From Verrucomicrobiia bacterium (GTDB lineage Bacteria; Verrucomicrobiota; Verrucomicrobiia; Limisphaerales; Pedosphaeraceae), in contig DATAUW010000010.1 in the NCBI GenBank assembly GCA_036268055.1, positions 1 through 64,000 of the forward strand: a stretch of 64,000 bases of DNA. Reading direction: 5' to 3'. The notes below the pieces were generated by a model. That model worked only from the letters and a program-made list of their open reading frames with translations, was not told the DNA's origin and searched no databases. Both the position numbers and the translations under genes were made by a program. Within the stretch, counting starts at the first letter, position 1; each line of letters opens with the position of its first letter. Shown piece by piece: positions 7,736 to 16,123 of the stretch.

Positions 7736-9046
7736 GTGAGACGACATAAGCGGACTATCATTGCCAGGCGAAAAAAACAGGCGCGAGCGATTTTGCTTTG
7801 CCTGATGGGTGGCGCGTCCGCCGCGAGGGCGCAATCCATGTTGGCCCCGGTCGCGCCGTCTTATTCCACCACCCCTCCGGCGGTTCTGGACACAGAATTC
7901 GGAGAATCGGGCACGGTCAAAACCTGGTTGGACAATGCGCTTCCCAGTCCCGCGGATCTTTTTAATTGGGGGCCCGTAGTTTTGCATCCGCACGTGGATT
8001 ATTCAGTCACCTACGGCAGCGGACTGGAATCCCAACCGGGCGACCAGAACACGAGCGTGATTCAGCGATTCACACCGGGCGTATTGTTTAATATAGGAAC
8101 CCACTGGACATTGGATTACGCGCCGACCTTCGTTTTTTATTCAAACAGCCAGTTACGTGATGCCGTAAATCAGTCGGTGACTCTGAATTGGGGGACATCA
8201 TTCGACGACTGGAGATTGAATTTGTCTCAAAGCTATCAAAGTTCTTCCGACCCGCTGGTGCAAACCGGCACGCAAACCGCTACCGAAAATTATAACACGA
8301 TCCTGGATGCCTCGTACGCTTTCAATAGCAAGATGTCGGTTGACTTGAATTTTAATCAATCCGTCAATTCCGCCGATCAGTTTTCGAGTTCGACCACTTG
8401 GAATACACTGGACTATCTCAATTACCAATTCTGGCCGCGCCTGACGGCGGGTGTAGGATTGGGTGTCGGTTATGATAGTGTCAGCAATGGCCCCAACATG
8501 TCGCATGAGACGGCCCAGGTCCGGGTGGATTGGCGGGTGGCCAATAAATTGAGTCTCAACGTGCATGGCGGCGGTGAAGACCGGCAGTTTATCCATAGCG
8601 ACGAAGGAAACTTGATCAGCCCGACCTACGGCGCGGCCATTGTCTATACCCCCCTGGATTTTACGGCCATCAATTTGTCGCTGGATCGCAATGTTTCGCC
8701 CGCCATCACGACGGGTGCGCAAGCTTCGGATGCGACTACTCTTTCCCTTAGCTTGAACCAGCGATTGTTAAAACGCTTGCAGCTTTCGGTAATAGGAACT
8801 TACATTCGATCAGAATACATCAACTCTGTAAGCGGACCACTGGCGCTGAATTTTCCGCTATCAGCGGCGGTGTTCAATCAAAGCCGCACCGACACGTATT
8901 ATTCATTGAATACGCAACTCAGCCTCACGCTTTTACGGCGGGTGGTGTTGTCCGGCACCTACCAATATAGCGAAAACATGTCCACGGTCGCCGGCTTCGG
9001 CTTTTCGAGCAGCCAGGTTGGAATTGACATCAGTTATAGATACTGA
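7736..9046 (+). CDS. Outer-membrane beta-barrel protein of the exosortase/EPS locus
   Basis: 436-residue exported protein. A GTG at 7736 gives a signal peptide with a basic start (MRRHKRTIIARRKKQ), a short hydrophobic core and an ARA-QS cleavage site. An ATG further upstream would overlap the dehydrogenase gene and give no signal. The mature chain alternates aromatic and polar residues in strands of about 10, such as LDYAPTFVFYSNSQL, and ends SSQVGIDISYRY, an aromatic C-terminal strand as in outer-membrane barrels. It is similar in style to the barrel proteins encoded beside exosortases and EPS export genes, where they are thought to act as polysaccharide or protein channels. The role here is inferred from position. 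Confidence 0.75.
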   Translation: MRRHKRTIIARRKKQARAILLCLMGGASAARAQSMLAPVAPSYSTTPPAVLDTEFGESGTVKTWLDNALPSPADLFNWGPVVLHPHVDYSVTYGSGLESQPGDQNTSVIQRFTPGVLFNIGTHWTLDYAPTFVFYSNSQLRDAVNQSVTLNWGTSFDDWRLNLSQSYQSSSDPLVQTGTQTATENYNTILDASYAFNSKMSVDLNFNQSVNSADQFSSSTTWNTLDYLNYQFWPRLTAGVGLGVGYDSVSNGPNMSHETAQVRVDWRVANKLSLNVHGGGEDRQFIHSDEGNLISPTYGAAIVYTPLDFTAINLSLDRNVSPAITTGAQASDATTLSLSLNQRLLKRLQLSVIGTYIRSEYINSVSGPLALNFPLSAAVFNQSRTDTYYSLNTQLSLTLLRRVVLSGTYQYSENMSTVAGFGFSSSQVGIDISYRY

Positions 9047-9098
9047 TGGTCGGGGACGCCGGTTGCGTTGTTCGAGGAGCACGAAGTTCTACTCTTTT

Positions 9099-10055
9099 AT
9101 GCACACAGAAAAAATAACTCGCCTGGAGGAGAAGTCGAATCCGGCGCCGATGGCATCCGGAGTGATGGGAAATCCGCCGTTCGCTCAGGAGCGCGGATAT
9201 TTGCCGGCGCTGTTGATAGTGCTGGCCTGTTTTGCCATTCCCTTGTGGCGGTTGGTGATGTTCGCGTTGCACGACGATTTATATTCGTACGTTTTGCTGT
9301 TGCCGTTCGTGAGCTGGTATCTGGTGCGCACCAAGCCACCGCAAGCGCTGGCGGCGTCAAAACCATTGCGGCCGCTCGGCGTGATTTTAATATTAGCGGG
9401 CGCGGCGGTGGGAGTGGGTTACCTGATGAAGGGCGCCGGTTTCACGACGGCGTACGCGGAAGATTATTTGTTCGTGAACATCCTGGCGTTCTATCTGTGC
9501 TTTCTGGGCGTGAATTTTCTGTTCCTCGGGCGGGCGACTTTGCGCGCACTGGCTTTTCCCGTGGGGATGCTGGCGTTCATGATTCCAATGTCGCTGGCGA
9601 TGCGCACCAGTTTGGAGACTTTCCTGCAATACGGCTCGGCTTACTGCGCTGATGGGATGTTCCGGCTGGCGGGCACCACGTTTTTTCGCGAGGGGCTGCT
9701 TTTTCATCTGCCGAGAATCAATATCCTGGTCGCGCCGGAATGCAGCGGCATTCATGCGAGCTGGATTTTGCTGATCACCAGCTTGCTGGCGGGTTATCTG
9801 TTTCTGGACACGATGTGGCGGCGAACGCTGTTGGCGGTATTGGTGTTGCCGCTGGCGCTGGTGAGAAATGGCTTCCGCGTTTTCACCTTGGGAGAACTTA
9901 GCATCCACATCAGTCCGGCGGTGATGGACTCGCCCATCCACCATCAGGGCGGGCCCCTATTTTTTGGAATCTTCATAGTGCCATTTTTTCTATTGCTGAT
10001 ATGGCTCAGGCGTTCGGAGCGTCCGCGCGCAAAAACCGAAACGCAAAAAAATTGA
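9099..10055 (+). CDS. Exosortase (transmembrane transpeptidase-like sorting enzyme)
   Basis: 318-residue inner-membrane protein with about eight hydrophobic helices. The three residues expected in exosortases are present: Cys215 in PECSGIHAS, Arg260 in NGFRVF and His281/282 in SPIHHQGGPLFF. Exosortases recognise a C-terminal PEP-CTERM-like signal, cleave it and probably attach the protein to a surface polymer. It lies between the outer-membrane barrel and a TPR lipoprotein, inside the polysaccharide operon. The nearest target genes (14.9 and 16.5 kb) carry a PDGG rather than a PEP motif, so a relation to the VPDSG-specific XrtC type is plausible but not proven. ATG 9099 was chosen; ATG 9150 would remove only a polar N-terminus. 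Confidence 0.93.
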   Translation: MHTEKITRLEEKSNPAPMASGVMGNPPFAQERGYLPALLIVLACFAIPLWRLVMFALHDDLYSYVLLLPFVSWYLVRTKPPQALAASKPLRPLGVILILAGAAVGVGYLMKGAGFTTAYAEDYLFVNILAFYLCFLGVNFLFLGRATLRALAFPVGMLAFMIPMSLAMRTSLETFLQYGSAYCADGMFRLAGTTFFREGLLFHLPRINILVAPECSGIHASWILLITSLLAGYLFLDTMWRRTLLAVLVLPLALVRNGFRVFTLGELSIHISPAVMDSPIHHQGGPLFFGIFIVPFFLLLIWLRRSERPRAKTETQKN

Positions 10056-10066
10056 TTGAGAAAAGC

Positions 10067-13000
10067 ATGAAAAAATTATCCCGATTCATTGTTCCATGCC
10101 TGTTGCTGTTCGTGCTGGCGGCGGCGGGTTGCTCCAAAAGGTCGCGCGAAGCGAAGTTTCTCCAGCGTGCGGACAAATATTTTGCCGCGGGTGATTACGA
10201 CAGCGCGGAACTGGAGTACATCAACGCCCTGCGGATCAATCATCAATCCGCCCGGGCTTACGGGCGGCTGGGCATCATCTCGTTCGAGCAGGGCCGCTTG
10301 CAGCGGAGCTATTCGCTTTTGCTCAAGGCCTGCCAGTTGGAGACGAACAACATTGATTTCCGCCTGGAACTGGGATTGTTCGATCTTTCAGCCGGGCGGC
10401 GTGAGAAAGCCCGTGAAGAAGCGATGTTCGTGTTGAGTCATCGCCCGGATGATCCGCAAGCGCCGGGTTTGCTCGCCGATGCGGCCGAGACGTCTCGACA
10501 GATGGACCAGGTAAAGGCTTTTCTGCAAAAGCTAAACGTGCCGCCGGCCAGAAGCGCCCCGATCGAGACGGCCATCGGTGAAATGGATTTGCGCGAGCGC
10601 AATCAGACCGAGGCGCTGGCCGCGCTCCAAAGGGCCAAGACTGCCGATCCAAAATACGAGCCGATGTACGATGCGCTGGCGAACTATTATTGGTCGGAGA
10701 AAGATCTCAAACGCGCTGATGAGGCCTTCAAGGCGAGCATTGAAACCGCGCCGCCGCGGTCCGTGCGCCGGTTGAAATACGCGCAGTTCAAGATTCAGAA
10801 CGGCGATATTCCCGGTGCACGGCTGATACTGGAAGAGAGCATCAAGAAAGCGCCGGATTATATGCCGGCCATGACGACCCTCGCGGGCGTGGACGTGGCG
10901 GAGAAAAAATTCGATTCCGCCAACGAATGGCTCGGCAAGGTGTTGGCGCGCGATCCGGACAATTACGAAGCGCTGCTCATGAGTGGCCGCCTGGGGTTGA
11001 TGGTCAACGAACCGGACAAAGCGGTGGCGCAGTTTGAAAAAATGGCGCGCGCTTATCCGAAAACACCGCAGGTCATGTATCAGCTTGGCCTCGCGTACAA
11101 TGCCGCCGGTGATACGACCAAAGCGTTCGCCACGCTGAACCAGATCGTCAATCAAAACACCAATTTTTACCAGGCCATCCTCGCGCTCGCGCAAATGAAA
11201 GTGGCCAAGGGTGATTTGAATTCCGCCGTCGTCTCGCTGCAACAAATCCTTCAGCAAAAACCAAAGATGCCGGAAGCCCAGCTCATGCTGGCTGATACTT
11301 ACCGTTTGCAAGGCGATCTCGAAGCCTCGGCAAAAGTCTATCGCCAGGTGGAGCAGGAATTTCCGGACAACGCGCAGACGCCCGTGCTGCTGGGCGTGGT
11401 CCTGATGCGGCAGCAGAAATGGCCGGAAGCGCGCCAGGAATTCAACCGGTCGCTTGCCCTCGCGCCGGATTATTTTTCGGCGCTGGAAGGGCTGACCGAT
11501 CTCGACCTCCAGGAACGAAAATTCTCTGACGCGCGGGACCGGGTAGAGCGGGAGATGCAGAAGAACCCGAAAGATCCGCAGCCCACTTTGCTGCTGGCGA
11601 AAATCAATGTGCTCGACAACAAAGTGCCCGAAGCCGTGGCCGCCCTGCAAAAGGCGATTGATGCGCATCCTGAATTCCTCCAGGGCTCGTTCACGCTGGC
11701 GGAAGTGTACGCGGATTCCGGACAGAACCAGAAGGCGATGGATACCATCCGCGGAATTGTGTCCAAGCATCCCGATCAGATCGGTTCGTGGCTGTTACTG
11801 GGCATGATCGGCGACAAAATCAAGGACTACAAAGTGTCCGTGGAAGGATACCAAAAAGTCATCGAACTGGATCCCAAACGCAGCGTGGCCCTTAACAACC
11901 TGGCCGTGCTTTATTCTGAGCATGGCGAATTGGACAAGGGCTATGACATGGCCCGCCGCGCCCGCGAATTGCTGCCGTATGAAGGTTCCACGGCCGACAC
12001 TCTGGGCTGGATCGTTTACAAAAAAGGTGATTACGCGCAGGCGGCGACACTGCTGCGCGAAAGTGTCACGCAACAGCCCAACGCCCCGGATGTGCAACTC
12101 CATTTCGGCTTGGCGAGCTACATGACTGGTGATGAAGAAAACGCGCGCCCCGCTTTGCAATACGCCGTGAAAGTTCTGACCCAGGCGAAGCTGCAGATCG
12201 AAGGCCAGGACGTCGCCCAACAACGGCTGGCGACGCTGGCGATTGACCCGCGAACCGCCGGGCCCGAGGCAAAAGCGGCCTTGGAAAAACAAGTGGCCGC
12301 GCAACCGGACGACCCGGTGGCGTTAAACAAGCTGGCGTTCATGTACGTTCGTGATGGCGCCGCGGACAAGGCTGTCAGCGCATACGAATCAGTCCTCAAG
12401 GCGAACCCAAAAAATGTGCCGGCAATGGTCCAGTTGAGCCGTCTCTACGCCGCGCAGCCTAACCAGACAGACAAGGCTCTGGCGCTCGCCAAGGAAGCTT
12501 ACAAACAGTCGCCCACGATGTCCGGCGTCGCGCAAACCTTCGGTCACATGTCATTGGTTTCGGGCGATTACAAACTCGCATTGAACTTGTTGACGGACGC
12601 CGACCGCCAGAAACCGGGCGATCCGGATTTGCTTTACGACCTCGCGCAGGCGGCGTACGGCGAAGGCCGCGTGGTGGACGCGCAATCGTATTTGCAGACG
12701 GCGTTACAGAGCGGTTCCAATTTTGCGCGCGCTGCGGAAGCAAAACATTTTCTTGATTTGGTGATGCTTTCGTCTGACCCCGCACGAGCCACGGCGGGCG
12801 CGTCCACGGTGGATGAGACTTTGAAGAGCAATCCCAAGAGCGGTCCGGCCTTGATGGCGATGGGCCTGATTGATGAACAGAAATCCGATTTCAGCGGCGC
12901 GATCGAGAATTATGACAAGGTGCTGGATCTTTATCCCGATTTTTCGCCGGCGCGGCGGCGGCTGGCGATCCTTTACGCGAACCAGCCCGGCGTGGATGAC

Positions 13001-13300
13001 AAAAAGGGTTATGACGTGGCGGTGAAAGCGTATCTCGCGTATCCCGACGATGCGGATGTCTCGCGGGCGCTGGGGATTTTATTGTATCGCCAGGGTGAGT
13101 TCACGAAATCTTCGCAACGGCTTAAGGACGTGCTGGCGAAGAAAAATAATGACGCGCTGGTGAATTATTATCTCGGCATGGACCAGTATCAACTCAAGCA
13201 GCGCGCGGAGAGCAAAAAGAATTTGCAGCGAGCGGTGGAATTGAAACTGCCCGAGAAACAGGCCGCGGAAGCCCAGCGCGTGCTGGTGGAATTGAAGTGA
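10067..13300 (+). CDS. prsT: PrsT-like TPR lipoprotein of the exosortase system
   Basis: 1077-residue lipoprotein. The signal peptide MKKLSRFIVPCLLLFVLAAA ends in a lipobox with the acylated cysteine of AAGCSK. The rest is a long run of tetratricopeptide repeats, for example AKFLQRADKYFAAGDYDSAE and later GEFTKSSQRLKDVLAKKNN. This matches the PEP-CTERM-system TPR lipoprotein PrsT, which accompanies exosortases and is thought to be a periplasmic scaffold for polysaccharide export. It is longer than the roughly 900 residues I recall for the family. The start is ATG 10067, preceded by GATTGAG, 11 bases after the exosortase stop. An upstream frame start at 10001 overlaps the exosortase and lacks a signal. 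Confidence 0.85.
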   Translation: MKKLSRFIVPCLLLFVLAAAGCSKRSREAKFLQRADKYFAAGDYDSAELEYINALRINHQSARAYGRLGIISFEQGRLQRSYSLLLKACQLETNNIDFRLELGLFDLSAGRREKAREEAMFVLSHRPDDPQAPGLLADAAETSRQMDQVKAFLQKLNVPPARSAPIETAIGEMDLRERNQTEALAALQRAKTADPKYEPMYDALANYYWSEKDLKRADEAFKASIETAPPRSVRRLKYAQFKIQNGDIPGARLILEESIKKAPDYMPAMTTLAGVDVAEKKFDSANEWLGKVLARDPDNYEALLMSGRLGLMVNEPDKAVAQFEKMARAYPKTPQVMYQLGLAYNAAGDTTKAFATLNQIVNQNTNFYQAILALAQMKVAKGDLNSAVVSLQQILQQKPKMPEAQLMLADTYRLQGDLEASAKVYRQVEQEFPDNAQTPVLLGVVLMRQQKWPEARQEFNRSLALAPDYFSALEGLTDLDLQERKFSDARDRVEREMQKNPKDPQPTLLLAKINVLDNKVPEAVAALQKAIDAHPEFLQGSFTLAEVYADSGQNQKAMDTIRGIVSKHPDQIGSWLLLGMIGDKIKDYKVSVEGYQKVIELDPKRSVALNNLAVLYSEHGELDKGYDMARRARELLPYEGSTADTLGWIVYKKGDYAQAATLLRESVTQQPNAPDVQLHFGLASYMTGDEENARPALQYAVKVLTQAKLQIEGQDVAQQRLATLAIDPRTAGPEAKAALEKQVAAQPDDPVALNKLAFMYVRDGAADKAVSAYESVLKANPKNVPAMVQLSRLYAAQPNQTDKALALAKEAYKQSPTMSGVAQTFGHMSLVSGDYKLALNLLTDADRQKPGDPDLLYDLAQAAYGEGRVVDAQSYLQTALQSGSNFARAAEAKHFLDLVMLSSDPARATAGASTVDETLKSNPKSGPALMAMGLIDEQKSDFSGAIENYDKVLDLYPDFSPARRRLAILYANQPGVDDKKGYDVAVKAYLAYPDDADVSRALGILLYRQGEFTKSSQRLKDVLAKKNNDALVNYYLGMDQYQLKQRAESKKNLQRAVELKLPEKQAAEAQRVLVELK

Positions 13301-13327
13301 TTTCGCGGCGTGGCAAGTTTACCATTT

Positions 13328-13352
13328 CGCGACCGTCCGTTGGGCGGTCGCG
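13328..13352 (+). terminator. Intra-operon hairpin (possible attenuating terminator or RNA stability element)
   Basis: CGCGACCGTCC-gtt-GGGCGGTCGCG forms an 11-bp stem (one G-U pair) with a 3-base loop, 27 bases after the prsT stop. The following bases are TTGTCCAATTC, only weakly U-rich, so termination would be partial. It may lower expression of the aminotransferase or protect the upstream mRNA. Confidence 0.55.
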
Positions 13353-13376
13353 TTGTCCAATTCAAGAAAACAAAAA

Positions 13377-14486
13377 ATGAACCAACCTATTCCTTATTTT
13401 GATTTGCCGGCTCAACTGCGTCCGTTACGCAAGGAACTTGATGCCGTGATCGCCAAAACCCTGGATAATTGCAGCTTTTGTCTGGGACCCGACGTTGCGC
13501 AGTTCGAACGCGATTTTGCCGTGTATTGCGGGGCGCAGCACGCCGTCGGCTTCAACAGCGGCACGTCCGCGTTGCACGTTGCGATGCTGCTGCTCAACAT
13601 CAGGCCGGGCGATGAAGTGATCACCACGCCGTTTACTTTCGTGGCGACGAGTTGGGCGATTTCCTACGTCGGCGCAAAACCGGTTTACGTGGATATCGAA
13701 GACCAGACGTTCAATCTCGATCCCAAGCTGGTCGAAAAAGCGATCACGCCGCGGACCAAGGCGATCGTGCCGGTGCATCTTTACGGCCAGCCGTGCGATC
13801 TGGATCCCTTGCTGGAAATTTGCCGCAAACACAAGTTGCCGCTGGTGGAAGACGCCGCGCAAGCTCACGGCGCGAAGTATCGCGGAAAAGTCGTCGGCAC
13901 ATTTGGCGCCATGTCCGAATTCAGTTTTTATCCCGGCAAAAACCTCGGTGCTGCCGGCGAGGGCGGGGCGCTCGTGACCAACGATGCCGCCTACGCCGCG
14001 CGCGCGAAGTCGTTGCGCGAACATGGTTCCACGCAACGCTATTACCACGACGAAGTGGGCTTCAACTATCGCATGGAAGGCATCCAGGGCGCGGTGCTCG
14101 GTGTAAAACTCAAGCATCTCGACAAATGGACCCACGAACGCCGGCGCGTGGCGCACCGCTATCACGAATTGTTGAAAGACACGCCGCTGCAATTACCGCT
14201 CGAAGCGGACTATGCCGAAAGCGTTTATCACGTTTACGCCGTGCGCCACCCGCGCCGGGACGATTTGAAGAAGCATCTCGATGAGAATCAGGTCGGTTGC
14301 GGTCTGCATTACCCGCTGCCGCTGCATCTCCAGAAGTGCTATAGCAATTTGGGCTATAAAGCGGGCGATTTCCCGGTGTCCGAGAAGGCCGCGCGCGAAT
14401 GTCTGAGTCTTCCTATGTTCCCGGACCTGACCGAAGAGCAAATTCAGCGGGTCGTAAGCGTCATAAAGACGTTTTTTAAGGGTTAA
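13377..14486 (+). CDS. DegT/DnrJ/EryC1/StrS-family PLP-dependent sugar aminotransferase
   Basis: 369-residue aminotransferase that would convert a keto nucleotide-sugar to an amino-sugar. GFNSGTSALHVAMLLLNIRPGDEVITTPFTF holds the PLP phosphate loop (split here: FNSGTSALH, then PGDEVI). VEDAAQAHGA carries the acid that pairs with the ring nitrogen, and FYPGKNLGAAGEGG carries the Schiff-base lysine K188. It is the last gene of the exosortase/EPS operon. Together with the WbpA-like dehydrogenase it recalls the WbpA/WbpE steps to 3-amino uronic acids, but no WbpB- or WbpD-like gene lies in the window. ATG 13377 follows an A-rich stretch without a clear Shine-Dalgarno sequence. Confidence 0.92.
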   Translation: MNQPIPYFDLPAQLRPLRKELDAVIAKTLDNCSFCLGPDVAQFERDFAVYCGAQHAVGFNSGTSALHVAMLLLNIRPGDEVITTPFTFVATSWAISYVGAKPVYVDIEDQTFNLDPKLVEKAITPRTKAIVPVHLYGQPCDLDPLLEICRKHKLPLVEDAAQAHGAKYRGKVVGTFGAMSEFSFYPGKNLGAAGEGGALVTNDAAYAARAKSLREHGSTQRYYHDEVGFNYRMEGIQGAVLGVKLKHLDKWTHERRRVAHRYHELLKDTPLQLPLEADYAESVYHVYAVRHPRRDDLKKHLDENQVGCGLHYPLPLHLQKCYSNLGYKAGDFPVSEKAARECLSLPMFPDLTEEQIQRVVSVIKTFFKG

Positions 14487-14515
14487 GAGCGGCGATTTTT
14501 TGACAAAAAACCTTC

Positions 14516-14555
14516 AAACAGGCTTGGCCGAAATAACGGCCAAGCCTGTTTTGAT
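14516..14555 (+). terminator. Rho-independent terminator of the EPS/exosortase operon
   Basis: A perfect 15-bp stem AAACAGGCTTGGCCG / CGGCCAAGCCTGTTT with loop AAATAA is followed by TTGATTTTAATTTT. It lies 30 bases after the aminotransferase stop and isolates this operon from the two regulated target genes beyond. Confidence 0.92.
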
Positions 14556-14734
14556 TTTAATTTTAAATAGCTATCAATCAATAACTAATAAGACTTCTGT
14601 GCCTTCTCGAAACCTGGATCAAAAAGCGTCGGTAAGCCGTTGGACGAGGGGAATTCCTTACAAGTCAAAATCCATGCGTAACTATCCTGAATATAGTAAT
14701 TTAAGCGGTTGGGGTGCGATTTTGAAGTTAGGAA

Positions 14735-14750
14735 CGTCGGTTTTCTTTAC
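14735..14750 (+). promoter_or_regulatory. Candidate activator-binding box (PrsR site), copy 1
   Basis: CGTCGGTTTTCTTTAC occurs here and, identical over all 16 bases, at 16281-16296. Its first base is 117 bases before the GG of a sigma-54 promoter; at the second gene the distance is 116. The surrounding sequences are otherwise unrelated. Distance and conservation fit a binding site for a sigma-54 enhancer-binding protein. PrsR, encoded at 25.7 kb, is the candidate. Confidence 0.7.
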
Positions 14751-14850
14751 GGTTTTGGAGCTTAGAAATGAGTCTGTCCAGAAATCAATATAATTTATAA
14801 CGTGTTTAGTTAAAGCATATTATAAAAATAGTATTCCCTTGAAAAATACT

Positions 14851-14866
14851 TGGTATGGCATGTGCT
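14851..14866 (+). promoter_or_regulatory. Sigma-54 (RpoN) -24/-12 promoter of the first PDGG-CTERM gene
   Basis: TGGTATGGCATGTGCT has GG and GC separated by exactly 10 bases, the sigma-54 hallmark, and matches TGG-Y-A-Y-G...TGCT. Transcription would start near 14877, giving a leader of about 37 bases to ATG 14914. The same element, differing only in three central bases, precedes the paralogue at 16465. Confidence 0.8.
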
Positions 14867-14913
14867 GAATGTCCAGTGTCGAAGAGAATATAATAATTCA
14901 AAAAACAAAAACT

Positions 14914-15531
14914 ATGAAGCAATGGATTAAACTTACTGTTCCGGCGGTTGCGATGGCACTGGCTGGATTTACTGCGAGCGCGAACGACATCACTGGCACG
15001 GTCAATATCGGCGGTTCCGTGGATTTCAATTCTACGGATTTGACGATGGCGACGATGGCCTCGTTTCCCACCGCAGGCCTTGTGGTCTCCGGAACCGATT
15101 CTTTTGCAACTGCCTTTGGCGCTTCGGTTACTTTTAAATCGTTCACGTTCCTTCCGCTGCCTCAGCCGGCCACTCCGATTGACAGCATCTGGTCTTTCAC
15201 CTCGGGTGGTTTGACCTATGCCTTCAATCTCGTGAGCATCGCCGACGCCGGTGTGACTGGTCCTATGGGCGGCCCTGTGACTGCTGGCCAAGCTGAATTC
15301 CTTCAGATTGACGGCAGCGGCACCTTGGACATCACCGGACCTGGCAGCACGTTTGACGAGACTCCCGCTAGCTGGAGCTTCTCCGTCACCCAAGCTGCTG
15401 GTGCTGCCCAGACCACGTTCACGTTCGCATTCTCGGACTCGAACAACTCCCTGCCTGACGGCGGCATGACGGTTATGATGCTCGGCGCGGCTTTGACCGG
15501 CCTCGGCTTCATCAAGCGCAAGCTCGCCTAA
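14914..15531 (+). CDS. Exosortase target protein with PDGG-type C-terminal sorting signal
   Basis: 205-residue exported protein. The signal peptide MKQWIKLTVPAVAMALAGFT ends near ASAND. The mature region is rich in Gly, Ser, Thr and Asp with no enzyme motif. The C-terminus is tripartite like PEP-CTERM signals: motif SLPDGGMTV, a hydrophobic helix (MMLGAALTGLGF) and a basic tail IKRKLA. PDGG in place of PEP resembles the VPDSG-CTERM variant. It is a paralogue of the protein at 16465, with shared TP-x2-W-x-FS and GPGS/GPAGS segments. A longer frame from 14869 would start upstream of the predicted transcript start. It is likely induced through PrsR/sigma-54. It has its own terminator, so it is monocistronic. 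Its role in the envelope or in the extracellular matrix is unknown. Confidence 0.88.
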   Translation: MKQWIKLTVPAVAMALAGFTASANDITGTVNIGGSVDFNSTDLTMATMASFPTAGLVVSGTDSFATAFGASVTFKSFTFLPLPQPATPIDSIWSFTSGGLTYAFNLVSIADAGVTGPMGGPVTAGQAEFLQIDGSGTLDITGPGSTFDETPASWSFSVTQAAGAAQTTFTFAFSDSNNSLPDGGMTVMMLGAALTGLGFIKRKLA

Positions 15532-15560
15532 TTAGGCGCGATATTCTCTTCGAAATTTAA

Positions 15561-15592
15561 GGGCAGGAATAATATTCCTGCCCTTTTTCTTT
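15561..15592 (+). terminator. Rho-independent terminator
   Basis: GGGCAGGAAT-aat-ATTCCTGCCC forms a 10-bp stem with a 3-base loop followed by TTTTTCTTTTTTT. It lies 30 bases after the PDGG-CTERM gene stop. Confidence 0.92.
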
Positions 15593-15599
15593 TTTTCTT

Positions 15600-16120
15600 C
15601 TTCCTTCGCAATACCCGGGGCCTCATTGTCTAAATTAATTCCATTGTCAGGTCGAGAAGCCGGCTTTGACCAGGGTAAAGTTGCCAACTCAGGTTAGCTT
15701 CTCCGTGAAGCCTCTGCCGTTCTGTAGCGTTTCCACAAATGGTGAGGTGGGGCGAGTTTCCTCAGAGCAACATCATCTCGGAATCTCAACGAGATTCTGG
15801 CCCAAAGCCCAAGGGTACGCCGTTCATCGGCGCGCTGCATCACCAACTCTCCGGGATAGCCTCTTTCGATGCCAGCTGATCGGATCACGCTTTTGCCAGC
15901 TCGAAGTTCCACCATTAAAAATTTCGTCTCAAGCCAGAGGGGATGCGTTACGTGAAGCGGGAGCGGCTGCCTAATCAGCAAAGTTTTTTCACACCAGCCG
16001 GGATAATAATATATGCTCGACAAAATTCCTTGTGGAGGCAAATCATTCTGTTTGGAGAATCCTCCAATTTTTTATACCTGCGGACGTTCATTTATAATCG
16101 TCGGACTTTTTTACATTTAA
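15600..16120. other. Non-coding stretch, content unexplained
   Basis: About 520 bases between the first PDGG-CTERM terminator and the regulatory region of the second gene. Open frames exist on both strands (about 100-115 codons), but neither reads like a known family and neither has a ribosome binding site or coupling to a neighbour. A 7-bp hairpin GAATCTC-aac-GAGATTC sits at 15781-15797. It could be a decayed gene or a longer dispersed repeat with no second copy in this window. Confidence 0.5.
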
Positions 16121-16123
16121 GTT

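Noticed and set aside
14500-14793. 97-codon open frame on the plus strand after the aminotransferase
   Set aside because: It begins inside the operon's terminator hairpin and its sequence has no coding character; the terminator explains the region better.
15666-16041. Overlapping frames on plus (15666-15974) and minus (15694-16041) strands
   Set aside because: No recognised family, ribosome binding site or neighbour coupling; listed as unexplained sequence instead of genes.
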